Assembly: GCA_946807835.1 (NCBI GenBank)
Contig: OX327690.1
Span: forward strand, 31,032,501 to 31,096,500
Source: Ailanthus altissimus
Taxonomy: Eukaryota; Streptophyta; Magnoliopsida; Sapindales; Simaroubaceae
DNA length: 64,000 nucleotides
Direction of reading: 5' to 3'
Position numbers and translations under genes: made by a program. This document shows positions 57,250-64,000 of this stretch, in pieces. How positions within the stretch are numbered: the first letter of the stretch is position 1; each line of letters starts with the position of its first letter. The notes under the pieces are model-generated. The model searched no databases. It was given only the letters and a program-made list of their open reading frames with translations, and was not told the origin of the DNA.

Positions 57250-58800
57250 GGTCAGGACTCTCAGGAGGTGGGACGAGTGTCTTCGAACAGCCACACGCGA
57301 AATGAGCTCTCGATGTAAGTGAAATCTACTCCAAGTGTTTTTATTTTAATTCTTTTATATCTTTTTTTCTCTCTTGCTCCCTCGATTTCTCAATATTTAT
57401 TGTTGTTGACATTATTAATTAGTGTTTATGCTTCAATAATGTTAAATGTATAAAATTAGTATTTAATATATTTATTATTAATTAGTGTTGCATAGATATT
57501 AAATTATTTATTTATTAATAATGCATTAGTTAAAATATAAATTATATATTTCTATTTTATAAATGTAGTACTACTCGTTTATAGCTTTTATTCACTTTCT
57601 TTTAAACAAAAATTTGGGCAATTGCTTACAAATTCATTTTCGATAAAAAGGCCAAAAATATTAAATAAATAACAAAATTTATTTGGTCAAATAATTTTAG
57701 TATTTTACTATTAAATCGCATCTTTAAAACACTATTTTAGATAAGTTTTACTAAAATTGTTAAGTAATAATTTCCTAATTTAGAAATCAAAACTTTTTTT
57801 TCCTTAATAATTTGCCTCTCATAGAAAATATGGACCTAGATTTGTTAATTACTCGCTCTTTGCATTAAATGAAGTTCATTTTTTTTTTTTTATCCACGAT
57901 TTAATTATTAAACTCTTTGTTTAAAAAGCTAAGAATATGTGATTTAATTAATAAATTTGCATCTCAAGAAAAATAAATCTTACGATAAATATTTTGGTAT
58001 AAAATCAGTGCTTTTTCTTACACTTCAACAATAAAATGGCTGTTTTTCAAATATATATATAAAAGACCTATTTCTTTTTTTTTTCCTAAGCCCTCAGATC
58101 GGGTATTAACACTATTACCCCTAAATTTTATGTAAATTATATTTTAAGGGTGATTTTAGTTTTAATTAAATTATAATCCTCTTCACTCAACTAAAAATAT
58201 AAAAAAATATTCTTACCTTTTAAGAATTATTTTAATAATTTATATGACAAAATTATGAGAATATTTTTTTCTTTTTAATTTAAACCGTAGTCGTTATTAT
58301 AGTATAATTTGTGTATACCCCAAGGGGGTGATAGTGTTAATATCCCTTCTCAAATCTTCTCTAAGTTTAGATCTTGAACTACTACCATCATAGTGAACTT
58401 TTATTTATTTGCATAAAAAAAAAATCATAAGATTTATTATTATACTAAAGATAATTTGAATTGTTCTTTTAAGATTTAACCCAAAATATAAAATATATAT
58501 TTTAATTTATCTAATATAATGTGCATATGATTTGCAAATGATTGCATATAAAAGATTGAGTATTATTGCAAGTAAAATTTTTTTATACAAATTAAATTGT
58601 CATCATAATAACATTCCACGTTTTCGCTTATAACGATTTATTTATTTTTTATTTTTCACTTATTTCTTATTTGTATCTTACCTTGATTTGTATAATAAAA
58701 CTTTTTATATAAAAAAGTGTATTAATAATATTATTCAAAATGAATACCTTAATTTTTTAATTTTACAGAGAGATAGATTGTTGGCTAATAAATAATAATG
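57250..58800. other. AT-rich intergenic region
   Basis: The PDS5 promoter lies at the left edge. Apart from a MITE-like element at 58101-58345 no feature is supported. Confidence 0.5.
58101..58345. mobile_element. MITE-like element, ~245 bp
   Basis: The left end GGGTATTAACACTATTACCCC (58101-58121) and the right end GGGGGTGATAGTGTTAATATCCC (58323-58345) are near-perfect inverted repeats over more than 20 bp. CTCAGATC before the left end and CTCAAATC two bases after the right end could be an 8-bp target duplication with one mismatch. No coding capacity. Confidence 0.7.
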
Positions 58801-59890
58801 TTGTTGTAATTGTTTCCTCCAAAAGATTACATCTAGGCTTAAAGTCTTTAAGTTCAAGAAGAAGTCGGCTTAGGAGCTAGCCAGAGGTCTTATTAAAAGA
58901 CAACTATTTTCAGAGTCCACCACTATTTACAGATAACTCATTCCAAAGACAAGCTCATAATGATAGTTATCAAGTAGGTCCTGGTAAAGTTAGATAGTGC
59001 AGAACTTGTTTAGATTTAGTAAACCTGATCAATAACTCGAAGCATCTACTCGACAGAATCGACCAAGATATTACCAAGATCACCCTTTATACATTAATTA
59101 GATTAGTTCACCTTGACACCTGCAAGTCAACGAGAAAATCAGGTTGACTTTATGACGAACGAGCCGACTAGGTACAGCCAATGAAGTTGTTAGAAGACCA
59201 ACCCTTTGGGACAGCTCCGAGCCACAGTTGAGCCGAACAGGAAGAGACTATTAGGGGGCAAACTCTAGACAGATCAAGCTTGGCCTTACACTTAACCAAA
59301 TCCACCGATGAAGACGTACATAAAAAATATGTCAAGAATATGTTCAAACATATGTCATAAAGATACATAGCGTGTAGCAAAAGTATATTAGAAAATCTGC
59401 AAAAAGATATTTGACGTGTAGTAGAAGTATGTCAGAAGATCTGTAAAAAGATATTTGGAGCGTAGTAGAAGTATGTCAAAAGAAAATCTACAAAAGGATA
59501 TTTAGCGTATGACAGAAATATAGCAAGAAGAGAATGCTTAGAAAGTCCTCCAAATATTAGCACTATAAAAGGGAGAGAAAAACTAAAGAAAGTGGATAAT
59601 TCCCAAAAAAGCAAAAGAATTAATACAGAGAAAGAAAATATTTTTTTTCCTTTCATTCTGAACACATATTTACTTCATTTTTTATCAAACTTTCATTATA
59701 AATACCCATTTTGACTTAAGCATCAGAAATTTGTTGTCAAAACCCACCCCGGAAAGACCATCATGACGATTCTTGCTTGAAATTTGCAGGTTGTATCATA
59801 ATCGCCAAAGAAAAAAAGACTCAAACTCTTACAAACAAGTCCAATTATGACGAGACCAAAGTATTAATTTTCGTTAACAAACAAATTTAA
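58800..59890. mobile_element. Gypsy-type LTR-like block (solo LTR or fragment)
   Basis: Composition changes sharply from the AT-rich flanks. In order there are an AAGTTCAAGAAGAAGTCGGC-type start, a block of diverged tandem repeats, CTATAAAAGGGAGAG (TATA-like, ~59572), then CATTTTGACTTAAGCATCAGA (~59708) followed by AAAACCCACCCCGGAAAGACC and ...AATTTGCAGG. This TATA then GACTTAAGCAT then CCCACCCCGG order is the usual U3-R-U5 layout of several plant Ty3/gypsy LTRs. No gag or pol frame and no second LTR lie nearby. The start near TGTTGTTG (58799) and an end near GTTAACA are guesses. Confidence 0.6.
59361..59535. repeat. 44-46-bp tandem repeat, four diverged units
   Basis: Units start at 59361, 59405, 59449 and ~59495. 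They share AGATATTT(G/A)...CGTGTAGTAGAAGTATGTCA(G/A)AAGA..ATCTG.AAAA with substitutions and a small insertion in the third. They lie upstream of the TATA-like box of the LTR-like block, as U3 enhancer-like repeats often do. Confidence 0.8.
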
Positions 59891-60555
59891 AATTTATTAT
59901 CCTGAAGAACATTTTTTCCGATCAACAGCTATTATTATTATTATTGCTATTATTATTTTGAAATGGGGCTTGAGCGAAGAAGAACGCAAATAATGTGGGA
60001 AACAATGAAAATTGAAGGTCAATGGGGCGCTATTGCAAACTTGATAACGTGAGACAACTCTAGTTATCAAAATACCCCCTAGCACTGCGTCAAATTAACA
60101 CCATTGCCCTTTAAGATCACGTGCAATGCGCAGTATTGTTGTTCAGAATCAGACGTAGCCCCAACCGCCCGATTATCTACCAATACATACGATGAAGTCA
60201 AACAATATAAGCATTTTGTTTGTTCATCAAATATTTAATAAAAAAAGAAGCTATTAGCATTTAGCCTATACCTTCAATTCTTAGAAAAAGCATATACATA
60301 ATAATACGAAAGGAATAAAATTAATGATTAGAATTTTAATATTATTTTTTATTTTGTTGACAAATAGAACCATTTTTTAAAAACATCACCGTGTTAGATT
60401 CAAACTGAAAGGAGGTTAAAAAAGCGACGTCGTGCATGTGAAAACAACGTCGTTCTGTTAACACCCCGACAACAATCAACAACGAAACGTCGTCGTTGCT
60501 CTCCATTTCCATTTTCCCCAGATCCGCCAATACAAAACCCTAAGCAAAACCCTAA
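59891..60555. other. Intergenic, TRM10 promoter side
   Basis: A/T-rich DNA with a TTA/TTATTATTA run near 59931-59956. The probable TRM10 promoter and leader occupy the last ~150 bp, which hold CGTCG-rich sequence (60423-60500). Confidence 0.5.
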
Positions 60556-62189
60556 ATGCTCGAAGGCACGCAGAGAGAAGAAACCTCTGCAAGAACGATG
60601 GAGAGCGCACAACAAAATGATGAAAAGACCTCCGAAGAGCAATCGAATGCACAGCCGAGCGGCCTCTCGAAGAACGCGCAGAAGAAGCTGTTGAAGCAAA
60701 AGAGATTCGAAGCGAAGAAGGCCGAGAAGAAAGCGCGAATGAAGGAGGAGAAGAAGAAAGAGGCAGAGCGGAAGCGGACGGAATGGGAGGAGAAGCTGGC
60801 CAACGTGCCGGAGGAGGAGAGGTCAAAGTTGATCGAGTCGAGAAAGGGCCTTAGGAAAGAGAGAATGGAGAAGCGGTCCGAGGAGAGAGAAAACAAGATC
60901 CAGAGACTCACCAAAGCTAAAGAAAGCGGCCAAAGCATCGTCATTGATCTAGAATTCTCCCATCTCATGACCGCCACCGAAATTCACAGCCTCGTTCAAC
61001 AGGTACCGTTTGTTTTTACAGCGTTTTGTAAGAATTTACACTTCAATTCATTTGATCATATGGCTGGGGCCAAAATGTGAAGGTTAAAAAGTTATAGAGC
61101 CACTGCCAGTGGGATATGTAAATGTTATAATGTGTTGTTTGTTTATGTGTGAAACCTTGCAGATTATGTATTGTTATGCAGTGAATGGAAAATGTGCGTC
61201 GCCGTGTCATTTCTGGTTGACAGGATGCAAGGGGGAAATGGAGAGTCAGTTGCAGAGGCTTCCGGGATTTGATAAATGGATAATTGAGAAGGAGAATCGA
61301 TCGTACATTGAGGCATTGGAAGATCAAAAAGAGAATCTTGTGTATCTGACAGCTGATTCTGAAACTGTCCTGGATGATCTTGATCTGAAGAAAATTTATA
61401 TTATTGGTGGGTTAGTAGATAGGAATAGGTGGAAAGGTATAACAATGAAGAAAGCGCAGGAGCAGGGGATTCAAACAGCAAAGCTCCCGATAGGAAATTA
61501 CTTAAAGATGTCAAGCTCTCAGGTAATATTTGGTCTTAGAATTTTGTTGTTTTGATCTGGTCAACTGAAACAAGTTTATATAGTTTGATTCTGAATGTTG
61601 CTCCAATATGGCCAACAGTGTCCTTAGGAGTGTGATCTATGTTCATTCATGTAACAATGTTAAATGAGAGATACCTTAAACAAAACTGCATACTTGGTTT
61701 TTGTAATTCAAAGCCTAATGTGCTTTTAGCTGAATACATATATTGCTCTGTTTGATGCATTGGCAAAGGAGGGGACTTCCATGTTTTTGTCAAGTTTGAT
61801 TGTTAGAGTGGGTGATTAGATGGCAGAGACACTTGTGTCCAACCTGCCATGAAGGAGCTTTTTTCTATTCATTCACGTCATGGTCTGTGTTCTGTTATGA
61901 AATGGGATGGAGCTGGCCATCCTGAAAATTCAACAAAGATTTATTAATTCTTTGCATGTTACTCTTCTGAGTGCAGGTTCTAACTGTGAACCAAGTGATA
62001 GAGATACTCCTCAAGTTCTTGGAAACAAGGGATTGGAAGTCTTCTTTCTTTCAAGTAATCCCTCAAAGGAAAAGATGCGAAGCTGATTCAGAAGAACAGC
62101 TAGGTGAAGAAAACGGGGAGGAGTTCAAGGAGGAAGGCATCGAATCTGAGAGAAAAAAGCAGTGTATTGAAGCTGTTTCCAATAGCTAG
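60556..62189 (+). CDS. TRM10: tRNA (guanine-9-N1) methyltransferase, TRM10 type
   Basis: Three exons, 60556-61002, 61163-61522 and 61977-62189, give 339 aa. TRM10 enzymes use S-adenosylmethionine to methylate the N1 of purine 9 in tRNA. The N-terminal third is a highly charged Lys/Glu/Arg region, typical for tRNA binding. The SPOUT domain follows ([38 protein letters not shown] with likely catalytic D235, then [25 protein letters not shown]). The acidic tail ends in [12 protein letters not shown] second in-frame ATG at 60598 could also be used; the first gives 14 extra residues. It lacks the extra zinc finger of some TRMT10 proteins. It lies ~480 bp upstream of a tRNA gene, which is probably coincidence. 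Confidence 0.95.
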
Positions 62190-62667
62190 AAGAGCTCACT
62201 CACAACTTCAAAATTTTTGGTGTATTTTGATAAGTTGAAGTCATTTTAACCGTGTCTTTGTTTGTGGTATGGGAAAATCAATTAATGAAAATGATTTTTT
62301 CGATCCCAAATTGTTATTTCGTCATACATGGCATCCTCCATCACTGTGAAATGTGACTATAGTCTACTCTATTAGTTAGCAGATGCATCTGTTTGGTACG
62401 CATTTTGTTCATGAATTCTGTCCAGCATAGGCAAGTACTGAAAAATTTTGGCATCCTCGTCTTGTTGTGGCATTGAGGCTTGAGCACCCACTCTATCCAT
62501 GGAAAGTAAAACACCCTTTGTAGAAAAAGAAACAGTACTATACAATTACTTTTGTATTGTTTGTCGTGTATACAGGGTTGGTCAGAAGTGTGCGTTCGGG
62601 GGAATGGAATCTCAAGTCAATTACACAACTCGTATTCTAAAATAATTATATCAAATGCCGTCAACTC

Positions 62668-62739
62668 GCTTCCATAGCATAGTGGTAGTGCGTTCGCTTC
62701 GTAAGCGAAAGGTCGCGAGTTCGATCCTCGCTGGGAGCT
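62668..62739 (+). tRNA. tRNA-Thr (anticodon CGT)
   Basis: A full cloverleaf folds: acceptor GCTTCCA/TGGGAGC with one G-T pair, D stem GCAT/GTGC, anticodon stem TTCGC/GCGAA with loop TTCGTAA (anticodon CGT at 62700-62702, reading ACG), T stem GCGAG/CTCGC with loop TTCGATC, and discriminator T. There is no intron and no encoded CCA. The first T-run downstream (TTTT at 62744) is a weak pol III terminator; a longer T-run follows at 62772. Confidence 0.97.
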
Positions 62740-62771
62740 TCAATTTTGTGCGTGCTGTTGAAGTTTGAACT

Positions 62772-63850
62772 ATTTTTTTTTTCGTTCTTCATCCGTCTTC
62801 TAACTGTATATTTATTTTCTTTAATAATTATTTTTTTAATCTTAAAGATTTTTATTTTTTTTACTCAAACTCAAATAATCTTTTTCTATTTTACTCCAAC
62901 TCGGTCTATTTTAAAACTTTTTTTTTTTATACTTCTTCTAATTATATACTTATTTATATATTCTCATTTTTTATAATCTTAAAGATTTAAATGGCTCTAT
63001 TTCTACTTGAACTCTAACTATGTATTTATTTATCTTAATAATTTTTTTTTTATAAATTAAAATCAACTCGTAAGTTTTACTCATTTTTTTACACGAACTT
63101 AGATGACTTTTATTTTTACTTCCATTAAATTTATTTTTATTTTTATTTTTCATCTTTCATCTTTCTTCTAACTACGTATTTATCAGTCTTAATAATTTTC
63201 TCAATTTTCTTAATCTCAAATATTTAAATCACTCTTACCTTTTAACTCGGTCTATTTTTAAAACTTTGTTTCCCCATATTCATGCTTTATTAATTATATA
63301 TTTATTTGTCTTAATAATTTTCTCTTCTTATTTTTTTTAGTCTTAAAGATTTAAATTGACTTTTACTCTTATTTTTACACGAATTCTAACTATGTACTTA
63401 TTTGTCTTAATAATTTCTTTTTTTTAATCTTAAAGTTTTAAATCAAATTTTACCCCTTATTTTTGGTCAAATCCAAATCACCTTTATTTTTATTTTCACT
63501 CTATCTATTTCTATAACTTTTTTTTTCTTTCATTTTTCTCCCTTCTTCTAACTATGTACTTATTTGCCTTAATAATAATTTTTTAATCTTAAAGGTTTAA
63601 ATTGATTCTTATCATTTATTTTTATTTGAGTTTGAATTACCTCTATTTTTACTTAAATGTCCGCTTTTTTTTCCCCATAATATTCTTCTAATTATGTACT
63701 TACTTCACTTAATAATTTATTTTTTCAAATTTTAAATTTTAAATAAAATGAAAAACCTCATCTCACTAAATACCAACTTTTATTCCTTATTTATATTCAA
63801 ATCAATCTATTTTTACTCTGAATTCGAATAACCTCTATTTTACTTTAACT
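62772..63850. repeat. Degenerate T-rich tandem array
   Basis: A core close to TTCTTCTAACTATGTATTT followed by ATTTGTCTTAATAATTTTCT and TTAATCTTAAAGATTTAAAT recurs at about 62796, 62932, 63011, 63161, 63281, 63381, 63541 and 63681. Between the cores lie other recurring pieces: CTCGGTCTATTTTTAAAACTTT (62900, 63246), ATAACCTCTATTTTTACTT (63650, 63827) and CACCTTTATTTTTATTTTCACT (63478). Spacing varies from 77 to 160 bp. There is no coding potential and the plus strand is strongly pyrimidine-rich. Confidence 0.75.
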
Positions 63851-64000
63851 CAATTTATTTATTTGGGCACAAACTCATTTACTATCATCCATGCCCGGGG
63901 GCATAATAAGGATTAAAAGCACACCAATCATAATTAAAAAATAGAAACCATGTCTAAACAGCAAGAAAATGTTCAATATATTACCCAAAAAAAACACCAA
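63851..64000. other. Window end, nothing seen
   Basis: Ordinary AT-rich DNA with one GC-rich patch (GCCCGGGGGC, near 63893). No feature called. Confidence 0.5.

Noticed and set aside
60400..60977. Several long antisense frames over TRM10 exon 1
   Set aside because: Complement of Lys/Glu-rich coding sequence has few stops; the sense frame is clearly TRM10.
62668..62739. Idea that TRM10 and tRNA-Thr form a functional pair
   Set aside because: tRNA genes are common and scattered in plants; nearness alone is no evidence.

Overview
This is a stretch of plant nuclear DNA, most likely from a woody rosid eudicot. The gene set and intron style would fit Citrus or a near relative, but that is inference only. 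The evidence is AT-rich intergenic DNA, many short GT-AG introns, plant-only families (AGC-VIII D6PK-like kinase with a DFD motif, WEB/DUF827 coiled-coil protein, CAR-type C2 protein, CslE) and plant transposon types. No bacterial, organellar or viral gene cluster is visible.

Nine intact protein-coding genes could be rebuilt exon by exon with the frame kept throughout. From left to right they are: a D6PK-like kinase (+, 6384-9054); a universal-stress-protein-like gene (-, 9777-13095); a Sec14/CRAL-TRIO lipid-transfer protein (+, 21988-26097); a WEB-family coiled-coil protein (-, 26901-28769); cytosolic acetoacetyl-CoA thiolase (-, 33169-36911); an ALKBH2-type DNA dealkylase (-, 38466-40292); a CAR-like C2 protein (-, 41951-42945); the cohesin regulator PDS5 with a Tudor domain (-, 45069-57085, 33 coding exons); and TRM10 tRNA methyltransferase (+, 60556-62189). 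A tRNA-Thr(CGT) gene follows TRM10. A decayed CslE fragment lies at 30105-30680. The genes are unrelated housekeeping or signalling genes with no operon-like logic. D6PKL/USP and SEC14/WEB are convergent pairs, and AACT, ALKBH2, CAR and PDS5 form a run on the minus strand.

The accessory DNA is more informative. A 3.24-kb Mutator-like element (17386-20623) has terminal inverted repeats of about 0.5 kb, a broken MuDR-type N-terminus and a DUF1985 remnant in the opposite direction. A 113-bp SINE with a perfect 19-bp target-site duplication sits in the kinase intron. There are several MITE-like inverted repeats, a gypsy-LTR-like block with its own tandem repeat (about 58.8-59.9 kb), and a degenerate T-rich tandem array after the tRNA gene that runs toward the window end.

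The most functionally provocative local change is a perfect 32-bp tandem duplication that copies the 3' splice site of SEC14 exon 3. Use of the upstream copy would shift the frame. No clearly new multi-gene system was found.
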